Below, piece after piece: positions 39,701 through 50,700 of a DNA stretch of 64,000 bases. The stretch is taken from the NCBI GenBank assembly GCA_963680875.1, contig OY804579.1:81395095-81459094 (forward strand), in the 5' to 3' direction. The notes below the pieces were generated by a model. The model worked only from the letters and a program-made list of their open reading frames with translations, searched no databases and was not told the DNA's origin. The position numbers were made by a program, and so were the translations under genes. The stretch's first letter is position 1, and the number at the start of each line of letters is the position of its first letter. This DNA comes from Bathymodiolus brooksi (lineage: Eukaryota; Mollusca; Bivalvia; Mytilida; Modiolidae).

Positions 39701-41065
39701 TTGAGATCCAGTGGGACAGATATATTGTATGGTTGTCACTTGCTTCTAGACGTTTGTATAATATACTTTATTTCCTGTGACTGTATAATGAATTCTTCAT
39801 TATCCTATCCAATATATTAAAAATTGCTGAGTTAGATTGCTGTCAAATTATAATATTAAGTATATATGTACCATCTACACACGCTTATACACATGTCTTG
39901 CGTCTATCCCTAGATTTTCCATACGAGACAAGGTAACACTACGACTATTGAAGCTCCTTTTTTAGGGAGTGGATGTAGTCGAGTGGTCTAGGGCGCTGGA
40001 CGTAAGGCTAAGCGAATGGTGCTGCAGTGTAACAATGGTGTGGGTTCAAATCCTGTCGAGGGAAGAACAAAAATTTGACAGCTCTAAAATCTAATTCTAA
40101 CACTGTTTGGTTTAATTTTCAGACGTATATAATATTTAGTATTAACCTAGTATCCTTTAAAGTAACTTTGAGATCCAGTGGGACAGATATATTGTATGGT
40201 TGTCACTTGCTTCTAGACTTTTGTATAATATACTTTATTTCCTGTGACTGTATAATGAATTCTTCATTATCCTATCCAATATATTAAAAATTGCTGAGTT
40301 AGATTGCTGTCAAATTATAATATTAAGTATATATGTACCATCTACACACGCTTATACACATGTCTTGCGTCTATCCCTAGATTTTCCTTACGAGACAAGG
40401 TAACACTACGACTATTGAAGCTCCTTCTTTAGGGAGTGGATGTAGTCGAGTGGTCTAGGGCGCTGGACGTAAGGCTAAGCGAATGGTGCTGCAGTGTAAC
40501 AATGGTGTGGGTTCAAATCCCGTCGAGGAAAGAACAAAAATATGACAGCTCTAAAATCTAATTCTAACACTGTTTGGTTTAATTTTCAGACGTATATAAT
40601 ATTTAGTATTAACCTAGTATCCTTTAAAGTAACTTTGAGATCCAGTGGGACAGATATATTGTATGGTTGTCACTTGCTTCTAGACGTTTGTATAATATAC
40701 TTTATTTCCTGTGACTGTATAATGAATTCTTCATTATCCTATCCAATATATTAAAAATTGCTGAGTTAGATTGCTGTCAAATTATAATATTAAGTATATA
40801 TGTACCATCTACACACGCTTATACACATGTCTTGCGTCTATCCCTAGATTTTCCTTACGAGACAAGGTAACACTACGACTATTGAAGCTCCTTTTTTAGG
40901 GAGTGGATGTAGTCGAGTGGTCTAGGGCGCTGGACGTAAGGCTAAGCGAATGTTGCTGCAGTGTAACAATGGTGTGGGTTCAAATCCCGTCGAGGGAAGA
41001 ACAAAAATTTGACAGCTCTAAAATCTAATTCTAACACTGTTTGGTTTAATTTTCAGACGTATATA
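36744..41065 (+). repeat. 467-bp tandem array, 9.25 copies, with Pol III boxes
   Basis: Units repeat at exactly 467 bases and differ by only a few substitutions per unit. Each unit contains a tRNA-Leu-like segment (for example 37163-37262): A box TAGTCGAGTGGTCTAGG, CGCTGGACG, and B box GGGTTCAAATCCC, with a run of five or six T 5' of it and TTTT runs 3' of it. Acceptor ends do not pair, so these are tRNA-derived rather than tRNA genes. A 70-codon frame recurs in each unit only because the unit recurs; it shows no codon-level conservation beyond that. Array edges are sharp at CGAATGGTGC and at a (TA)n run. Confidence 0.95.
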
Positions 41066-41092
41066 TATTTATATATATATATATATATATTG
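41061..41092. repeat. (TA)n microsatellite at array end
   Basis: TATATATTTATATATATATA directly continues from the broken last 467-bp unit. Confidence 0.85.
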
Positions 41093-41094
41093 TA

Positions 41095-43125
41095 AACATG
41101 CAGAAAGCTTTCTTCTAAGAAAATTATATTACTTACATTAATATATATTTGATATATAAAATATATAATAAACATTTTATCTCTGTATGAAAATGACTTT
41201 TCTTAGACATTGTCCTAGATAAGAGCATGCCATTATTTCAAAAGCGTTTCATCTGTTTAAATTAATTTTTAGGATAACAATATTTTCCAAATCTGAATGA
41301 AATTCTGCACTAGTCTTGTCCAGCCAATAGTCACGGTAATAAATGTCAAAATATGTTGATGAAACAGACACATAAAATGATTAAACCAGACAGGTTAAGC
41401 AAAAGTAAAAAGTGAAAACATTAAAACATTCTATGATATATAGTGCATATGTTGGAATAATATATTGTCATCAAAGTGCGTTGTTGATCAACTTAGCTTT
41501 AGTGTTATAGTATGATGATAACAATTAACATTTTGAGACCAATGTTCCAATGATGGGAATGTCTATTGACGTTTTTCATTTTATCGGGGAAAACAAATCT
41601 GGGTTTGTGGGAAATCGGCATCCATATTTCCCCCAAACCCTCTCTGATTATACCACGTTTACTTGTATAAATAAGTCATTGAGTCTCAGTAGCTTGATCA
41701 GTCAGGCAGTAGGAGCACATTTTATTTGAGAAGAGGCGGAAATAGATTTTTTAATGCTGAAAAATGTGAGAGCTGCGTAGCAAGGCGAGCATGCTAATAA
41801 GGGAGTTTAAAGACATCCATCCTCAAGAAAATTCAGAAAAAAGGTGAAAAACCCAGCACAGTAATTTAGGCATTCCAAATGTTCACACAAATATGTACAA
41901 AATTACAGTTTGATATTTTCAGCAAGATTGTAACATATGTGAAGTTTATTGATAACTGACACATAATTTGTGAAGTAAAAATTATAAATTTCATTTTGAC
42001 CCGCCTTCTACTTCGGAGTTGTCAGCATGTGATGAGAGTTTTATATATATAACCATCAATTTGGAGAGATGAAATTTTGGCTACAGCTTAGACGGAATGC
42101 ATAATTATATAACAATATCGGTCCTAATTCACAGAGTGCAATGATTTTCAATTATGAAAGAATATTCTGCGTTACTGTGAACTGTTATATTGACGAAATT
42201 GTCATTTTCATTGATTTGTAATTAACCCGTGCAGTAATTTGTTAAACGGCATTTAATTGCTTAGAAAGAACATTAGTTTGTTATCTTTACACCCATTGGT
42301 TAATCAGGATATTGAATTTCGAATCTCGAATTTCAGATATTGAATCTCGAATTTTGAATTTCGAATGATCCTTCTGGGCTTTCGTACATTCGACATAATA
42401 GCACACAGTACCAACATAACTTGTGATACAATTGGACGTTTCAGTTCCACAATAGGCAATACACAATAGACAAAAAGATAACGTAACATGAACTAATACA
42501 ATTAATGTAAAAATTAACACAGCAAGTAAAAATGTTGTAATAATATACGTAGTTCAAAGGACAATACCCAAGGTCATTAACAGACATCACGTAATAATCT
42601 TTAAACATGTTAATCTTAAAGCAATTACTTACATGATAATTCATCGATTTTTTAAATAATCATATTAAACAGATTATTTATCCTGTTTATTACATGCAAA
42701 AATGTAATCGTATATTCTGTCTTAAACGAGTCTAAGGGAAAAACCCACATTGAATCGAATGTGTGTGGGTATATGCCGAGCAAAGATATTACTTGGCAAC
42801 AAAGATATTACTTAGCAACAACGTTGAAAAGACTATGATGTAACTACAGGGAGTGAAATTATACATTTAAATGCAAATGTTATGTTGACATGTCGTAAAG
42901 GTCTACAGTCAGAAGAATCGATTTTCCATTCAATATTTACTTTTCGACACGCTTTCGACAAAAATGTATCGCAAAAATCGAAAGTTGAATAAAAAAAAGT
43001 CACTTCAAACTCAGTTGTTGTGCTATCATCAACGTCAGAATTGCATCGTGAAAACGGTAGACACAAATCGACACGATTCAACAGTACATAGAGCTCTAAA
43101 TATTTTAATGCGAGTTCAGTTGATT
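41095..43125. other. No gene recognised
   Basis: Long AT-rich spacer. It holds a small cluster of TTCGAATCTCGAATTTCA-like short repeats at about 42312-42366 and a doubled AAAGATATTACTT at 42783-42815. A possible Ig-like plus-strand exon at 42857 was considered and rejected. Confidence 0.4.
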
Positions 43126-43129
43126 CCTA

Positions 43130-43215
43130 TGTGGATCAGGAACTGCTTTTCATTCCGAAGCACCTGAGTTCAACCCCGTTTTTAACTTGTCTTAGTGAGG
43201 TTCGTGGTTATCATG
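43130..43215 (+). mobile_element. Penelope-like 3' UTR fragment
   Basis: GATCAGGAACTGCTTTTCAT, TCCGAAGCACCTGAGTTCAA and CAGTGAGGTTCGTGG-like order; short and diverged. Confidence 0.55.
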
Positions 43216-43219
43216 TTGT

Positions 43220-44245
43220 CAAATTACATGTTTTTACGTGTTTGGTCCCATATTGTGATGTCCACTACGATTTACGTGTAAAAACGATGTTCGATTCGTC
43301 TTGATTCCCATTTGTTTTGTAAGAGGTTCATGTTTTATTTATGTTATTTGTATTTATTTACGCATACTGGTGTCCAACACGATTTCCATATCAAATTGTG
43401 TTCGTAGGAGGGCTCAAGTTTTGATTGGGTACAGTAGTTTCCAACACATATTGTGTTTTTGCTTTGTAGTCCATCAGCCAAGTCTGAAAAAGCCTCTAAT
43501 AACAAAGTTTGTGTGATACCCCTGTAGACCGCATTTTTATTGCTTGAAATTAAAGTTTGATATTTAAATTGTCGATTTTCATGTGTTGTACTAAAATTAA
43601 AAACGTGGAAAAAAGCATACATTCAGCTTTTTTTCTACCCACCCATGTGCTTACGTAGTTTGGTTCAATAGTTTGTATAACATTTCATACATATGGCCGC
43701 TTTGATGTTCAAAATTGGATTATATATATTTGGTACAAGTATAAAAATAGCAAAATTCGCCATATACTATGAAAATAACGCATTTTCATAAGAGATATAC
43801 GTTCTGGGAAATGTAGTATGTTTGTGCTAAAAAATAGCATGTTTTAACTATTACACACATGACTGCACGGGATTAATCGTAAAGCATGCCAAGTCATCAC
43901 GAAAACATCATGTTCGATTTAATCGTTACATTTAAATATTTTTACAACTACCCTGTATTAATTATTCCAAAACGCGCATTTTACAGAATTTAACCATTTA
44001 GCTAAATAATTCCGAATTTTCGAGTTATAACCAATACGATTTCATATTATAAATTGAATGTGATTTTCTTTCGTTTTCTAGGCTTTTTGAGTAAATTTGT
44101 AGGTTTTGTACTACAAATATTTTTCAATTTGACAATCTAGATAAAATTTTAGATCATTATCGACAGAATGTAATCAATTAGTGGATTAATTGTTTTGGGT
44201 CTGTTTGACTTTGCTGGCGATCTATCAAATTGTTTGGAGTAGACT
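43220..44245. other. No gene recognised
   Basis: AT-rich. Open frames at 43301-43622 on both strands have no motif. Confidence 0.4.
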
Positions 44246-44251
44246 TGGAAG

Positions 44252-45660
44252 ATGTTTAGAAAAGCAGCCGAAATAATAAATGACCTTGTTCACAATCTTC
44301 TAAATCACTACTGGAGTGCCGGACCAAGGGGTGGATACCACAGGCGATGTTATCAAACTTGTATCAGCAAACGTAATTTGATGTATCCACTGAAGCGCAA
44401 AATGGACGACAATGTCAAAGTACCAATGACAAGTAAACCAGACAAACAACCTAGAACATATGTTCAAAATGTGTTATATGCTTAGAAGGCAAGTAACTTG
44501 CAGATAGAAAACCCCGGGAACAGTTACGTCAATGTTTGACCGAAGACGGTGTTTCCTCGTTGAAGATGACTGTGAAAAATGACTGTTGGGTTATGTATTT
44601 CATATCATAAAACATGCTACAAAAACTGACAAAGACGTCTTTACAACGTTACTGAGAACTGGAAAATATATCAGGCAATGAGGAATCAACAATATTTGAC
44701 AGATCTTTTGACATTTTGGCTTCGAAATTGAAGTCCTTGTATATGCAAAAAAAAGTTAAAAAAACGTTTGGGAAACAAATTTTCATTTTGGCTGTCAAAT
44801 GATAACAGTTCACATATATACAAATGTATATTTGTTGTGATGACGTTCCTAAGGGCAGATCATTGAAACAGCTTTAAAATCCATGAAGCTAAAAAATCTA
44901 ATGATTTGGAAGTGTCAGCTCTCCCAACAGAAGACGTAAAAGTTGATGAGCTAGCCCGACATGTGTATTATACAGCAAAATCTATCCGGTGATTGACTTT
45001 GTTAAAAGTCAAGTCGCCAGTTCCATGGCCCCCGACTGGTAGCTTTATAAATGAGCAATCTGTGACCATTCCGAATTTCGTTGTATAACTTGATTACCTA
45101 GGTTCTGACTGAGGACCAATCAGATCGACCCATTTCAAACTTATCGGTTGAAATGTCAGAGGCAACCGATATACGTGTTGTATCATTTACACAGGGATGT
45201 CACTCGTTGTAATGTGGAAACCTCGAAACGTGTATGTCTGGCTGTGCTGATAAAAAACCGTACTGGTAAAGTCGAACTAGTGAAGGTTCGCCAAACACTC
45301 TCTATAGTAGGTGATAGTTTAGACATTCCAAACGGCATCCTCCTTGTTGTTGAAAAGTTCCTATGTGCTGTCTACGCTTTTCCGTCAATTGGTGATATCA
45401 ATGAAGGACCAGTTCCTTAGTTTTGTGAATAAAAAAACATCCAGTGTCATCAGCTACCACCTACAAAATACGCTTTGTAGAAGCACTTCCAAAAAGTCAA
45501 TTTCCAGGCAGTAGTTTGGAAACACACCTGCCAGTGGATATTCGGTCTACCATGAGCAGAAAAACACGGAAGGGTGATAGAGAAACATGTTGTAAGATTG
45601 AAACGTGAAATCATAGTTTGAGGAAAAACGTACTGATTATTGGAATCCAGGTTCTTGAAC
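44252..45660 (+). pseudogene. Decayed gene of an uncharacterised, probably mobile family
   Basis: 44252-44485 encodes GPRGGYHRRCYQTCISKRNL, a GYHxxCY-type Cys/His block. After many stops there are SVEMSEATDIRVV-like pieces, and at about 45455-45600 YALxxHFQKVNFQAVVWKHT followed by PxAEKHGRVIE. The last block resembles the C-terminal VRRANYQAxIW-type segment of long uncharacterised invertebrate proteins that often occur in many copies. Stops throughout (TAG at about 44483, several between 44520 and 45140) show it is dead. Function not known; family assignment tentative. Confidence 0.45.
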
Positions 45661-45664
45661 ACAA

Positions 45665-46290
45665 ACTTAGTTTAAAGGATCCCCCTTTTTGTCAAATATA
45701 TAGATTTACTTACTCCCATTAAATTAATCTTAGAGAGACTGGAACTACAGTAATAACTGCAAATATGAAGAATCGAGCAATAAAAAGAGAAGAAAATAAC
45801 TTGTAGACACCAAATTATTTCAACAGGTGAAAAGTTTGAAATAATATAGTAAAATTACCCCCCTTTTTCTGAATTCACAACAACAAGTGGTCTTTACATG
45901 TATAATTATCATATTTCTATCAATAAGGACATAACATAAACATATATAATAAATTCCTGAAGAAAAATAACCGAATTGATATAACCTAACTGATCGGAAT
46001 GCTTGACTTTGCTTTTTGTCTACTATTTTGCGGTACCCTTAAAGGGGCACATGTTGTACTATTTTACGCATATTTTTAGCTGAGTACAACACTTTAATAC
46101 ATAATCTACATATATATATCCTTCCATTTGTCCGAACAAAATGCGGTTTACAGGGGTATCCAGCACCAAATTGTTTGTCCGGGTCTAGCTGATCGACTAT
46201 TGTTTTCCTTCGTCTTGTATGCCCTGTGTTCTCGGTTTCTCTGTATTGTCCTTTTTTGGTTGCCGCTTCGATATTCTCTAACGTTTATTT
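45665..46290. other. No gene seen
   Basis: AT-rich spacer. Confidence 0.45.
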
Positions 46291-46294
46291 AACA

Positions 46295-46500
46295 GCAACA
46301 CGACGGGTGACACCTGCAGAGCAGTAATTGCTAACCCTTTCGGAGCATCTGGGTCACCCCTGTTTACAGTGGGGATCATGTTGTGCAATCTTAAGTAGTG
46401 TTTTGTAGATCAATGTGTCCCTTTTCTCTTTGTCATTGTATTGTTTGTTCTTCTTAGAGTTACGAACTCTGATAACCCCGTTTGCATCTTCAAATTTTCT
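46295..46500 (+). mobile_element. Penelope-like 3' end
   Basis: AACACGACGGGTGACACCTG, CCCTTTCGGAGCATCTGGGT, ACAGTGGGGATCATGTTGTG and ACTCTGATAACCCCGTTTGC in family order. Confidence 0.8.
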
Positions 46501-46504
46501 TAGA

Positions 46505-47005
46505 TGGAGCAACGGATTTGGCCAAGTTGTGATGGGCTTTATTTGTATATTAAATGAATAAAGAACAAACGCATTCGCTTAACATTTTCGTACAGTAAAT
46601 ATAATAGTTGCAGGATAAAATTTGATTGCAAATGTGTAGTATTATTTGTTGTTGCATATTTTTTGATTCCATTATAGATATGCATTATTATCCAACTCAA
46701 TAATATGTAATTTTTGAGAAATAAAACTAATTTCAACAATGAAAAGAAAGCATAGACAGTGATGGTTAGCAATTCTACCAATATCAACAAAACGAACAAT
46801 CATCTCTCACATTCACACACTGAACAACAAATGAAAAGATCATGACACATTTACATTAGCAATCCAAATCCTTATTTGGCACAGACACAGCAATATGGCA
46901 CGGTTAAGTTGGTCAATGGCATCCCAATCCTCCCCTCTTAATAACTCTCCAACGTCAATATATCAACAAAAAGACCACATACTGTTAAAAATGAATGACA
47001 ACAAA
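46505..47005. other. No gene seen
   Basis: AT-rich. An 86-codon minus frame (46539-46799) is hydrophobic but without a recognisable family. Confidence 0.4.
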
Positions 47006-47007
47006 AA

Positions 47008-47753
47008 CATGGACAGTACAATACCAGGTCAATGAATGCTCATAGTTAGCTAACTACTAGATAGGAAGATAAAACACATGGACAGTACAATACCAGGTCA
47101 ATGAATTCTCATTGTTAGCTAACTACTAGATAGGAAGATAAAACACATGGACAGTACAATACCAGGTCAATGAATGCTCATAGTTAGCTAACTACTAGAT
47201 AGGAAGATAAAACACATGGACAGTACAATACCAGGTCAATGAATTCTCATTGTTAGCTAACTACTAGATAGGAAGATAAAACACATGGACAGTACAATAC
47301 CAGGTCAATGAATTCTCATTGTTAGCTAACTACTAGATAGGAAGATAAAACACATGGACAGTGCAATATCAGGTCAATGAATACTCATAGTTAGCTAACT
47401 ACTAGATAGGAAGATAAAACACATGGACAGTACAATATCAGGTCTATGAATTCTCATTGTTAGCTAACTACTAGATAGGAAGATAAAACACATGGACAGT
47501 GCAATATCAGGTCAATGAATACTCATAGTTAGCTAACTACTAGATAGGAAGATAAAACACATGGACAGTGCAATATCAGGTCAATGAATTCTCATTGTTA
47601 GCTAACTACTAGATAGGAAGATAAAACACATGGACAGTGCAATACCAGGTCAATGAATTCTCATAGTTAGCTAACTACTAGATAGGAAGATAAAACATAT
47701 GGACAGTACAATACCAGGTCAATGAATGCTCATAGTTAGCTAACTACTAGATA
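47008..47753 (+). repeat. 69-bp minisatellite, about 10.8 copies
   Basis: Unit with ACATGGACAGTACAATACCA, GGTCAATGAATTCTCATTG and GTTAGCTAACTACTAGATAG; period 69 (CACATGG at 47075 and 47144). Two variants (GAATGCTCATAG and GAATTCTCATTG) alternate irregularly. It ends in ACTACTAGATA, straight against the 86-bp array. Confidence 0.95.
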
Positions 47754-50700
47754 CAAGTTGTTCCTTTACTTAAAGTCTTTAATGTGTGTCTAAGAGTAAT
47801 TTTTGATAGTCTTTTATGTTTATTTACATCCCTATCCTTTCTTACTACAAGTTGTTCCTTTACTTTAATATGTGTCGAAGAGTAATGTTGGATAGTCTTT
47901 TATGTTTATTTACATCTCTATCCTTTCTTACTACAAGTTGTTCCTTTACTTTAATGTGTGTCTAAGAGTAATTTTTGATAGTCTTTTATGTTTATTTACA
48001 TCCCTATCCTTTCTTACTACAAGTTGTTCCTTTACTTTAATGTGTGTCGAAGAGTAATGTTGGATAGTCTTTTATGTTTATTTACATCCCTATCCTTTCT
48101 TACTACAAGTTGTTCCTTTACTTTAATGTGTGTCTAAGAGTAATGTTGGATAGTCTTTTATGTTTATTTACATCCCTATCCTTTCTTACTACAAGTTGTT
48201 CCTTTACTTTAATGTGTGTCGAAGAGTAATGTTGGATAGTCTTTTATGTTTTATTTACATCCCTATCCTTTCTTACTACAAGTTGTTCCTTTACTTTAAT
48301 GTGTGTCGAAGAGTAATGTTGGATAGTCTTTTATGTTTATTTACATCCCTATTCTTACTTATTACAAGTTGTTCCTTTACTTTAATGTGTGTCTAAGAGT
48401 AATTTTTGATAGTCTTTTATGTTTATTTACATCCCTATCCTTTCTTACTACAAGTTGTTCCTTTACTTTAATGTGTGTCGAAGAGTAATGTTGGATAGTC
48501 TTTTATGTTTATTTACATCCCTATCCTTTCTTACTACAAGTTGTTCCTTTACTTTAATGTGTGTCGAAGAGTAATGTTGGATAGTCTTTTATGTTTATTT
48601 ACATCCCTATCCTTTCTTACTACAAGTTGTTCCTTTACTTTAATGTGTGTCTAAGAGTAATTTTTGATAGTCTTTTATGTTTATTTACATCCCTATCCTT
48701 TCTTACTACAAGTTGTTCCTTTACTTTAATGTGTGTCTAAGAGTAATGTTGGATAGTCTTTTATGTTTATTTACATCCCTATCCTTACTTACTACAAGTT
48801 GTTCCTTTACTTTAATGTGTGTCTAAGAGTAATGTTGGATAGTCTTTTATGTTTATTTACATCCCTATCCTTTCTTACTACAAGTTGTTCCTTTACTTTA
48901 ATGTGTGTCTAAGAGTAATGTTGGATAGTCTTTTATGTTTATTTACATCCCTATCCTTTCTTACTACAAGTTGTTCCTTTACTTTAGTGTGTGTCTAAGA
49001 GTAATTTTTGATAGTCTTTTATGTTTATTTACATCCCTATCCTTTCTTACTACAAGTTGTTCCTTTACTTTAACGTGTGTCGAAGAGTAATGTTGGAAAG
49101 TCTTTTATGTTTATTTACATCCCTATCCTTTCTTACTACAAGTTGTTCCTTTACTTGAATGTGTGTCGAAGAGTAATGTTGGATAGTCTTTTATGTTTAT
49201 TTACATCCCTATCCTTTCTTACTACAAGTTGTTCCTTTACTTTAATGTGTGTCGAAGAGTAATGTTGGATAGTCTTTTATGTTTATTTACATCCCTATCC
49301 TTACTTACTACAAGTTGTTCCTTTACTTTAATGTGTGTCGAAGAGTAATGTTGGATAGTCTTTTATGTTTATTTACATCCCTATCCTTTCTTACTACAAG
49401 TTGTTCCTTTACTTTAATGTGTGTCGAAGAGTAATGTTGGATAGTCTTTTATGTTTATTTACATCCCTATCCTTTCTTACTACAAGTTGTTCCTTTACTT
49501 TAATATGTGTCGAAGAGTAATGTTGAATAGTCTTTTATGTTTATTTACATCCCTATCCTTACTTACTACCAGTTGTTCCTTTACTTGAATGTGTGTCTAA
49601 GAGTAATGTTGGATAGTCTTTTATGTTTATTTACATCCCTATCCTTACTTACTACAAGTTGTTCCTTTACTTTAATGTGTGTCTAAGAGTAATGTTGGAT
49701 AGTCTTTTATGTTTATTTACATCCCTATCCTTTCTTACTACAAGTTGTTCCTTTACTTTAATGTGTGTCGAAGAGTAATGTTGGATAGTCTTTTATGTTT
49801 ATTTACATCCCTATCCTTTCTTACTACAAGTTGTTCCTTTACTTTAATGTGTGTCGAAGAGTAATGTTGGATAGTCTTTTATGTTTATTTACATCCCTAT
49901 CATTTCTTACTACAAGTTGTTCCTTTACTTTAATGTGTGTCGAAGAGTAATGTTGGATAGTCTTTTATGTTTATTTACATCCCTATCCTTTCTTACTACA
50001 AGTTGTTCCTTTACTTTAATGTGTGTCGAAGAGTAATGTTGGATAGTCTTTTATGTTTATTTACATCCCTATCCTTTCTTACTACAAGTTGTTCCTTTAC
50101 TTTAATGTGTGTCGAAGAGTAATGTTGAATAGTCTTTTATGTTTATTTACATCCCTATCCTTACTTACTACCAGTTGTTCCTTTACTTGAATGTGTGTCT
50201 AAGAGTAATGTTGGATAGTCTTTTATGTTTATTTACATCCCTGTCCTTACTTACTACAAGTTGTTCCTTTACTTTAATGTGTGTCTAAGAGTAATGTTGG
50301 ATAGTCTTTTATGTTTATTTACATCCCTATCCTTTCTTACTTCAAGTTGTTCCTTTACTTTAATGTGTGTCGAAGAGTAATGTTGGATAGTCTTTTATGT
50401 TTATTTACATCCCTATCCTTTCTTACTACAAGTTGTTCCTTTACTTTAATGTGTGTCGAAGAGTAATGTTGGATAGTCTTTTATGTTTATTTACATCCCT
50501 ATCCTTTCTTACTACAAGTTGTTCCTTTACTTTAATGTGTGTCGAAAAGTAATGTTGGATAGTCTTGTATGTTTATTTACATCCCTATCCTTACTTACTA
50601 CAAGTTGTTCCTTTACTTTAATGTGTGTCGAAGAGTAATGTTGGATAGTCTTTTATGTTTATTTACATCCCTATCCTTTCTTACTACAAGTTGTTCCTTT

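Noticed and set aside
36806..40754. Nine identical-looking 70-codon frames every 467 bases
   Set aside because: They recur only because the 467-bp unit recurs; no start context or domain supports translation.
42857..43000. Immunoglobulin-like exon on plus (HLNANVMLTCRKG)
   Set aside because: An acceptor and one Cys-containing strand can be seen, but there is no downstream Trp or second Cys before the stop.
42833..43081. 82-codon minus frame with several Cys
   Set aside because: Cys spacing fits no module I know, splice borders are not convincing, and it overlaps a T-rich non-coding region.
48160..49262. Short hydrophobic proteins in the 86-bp satellite
   Set aside because: Frames open by chance in monomer variants; they shift at each 86-base period, which is not a multiple of three.
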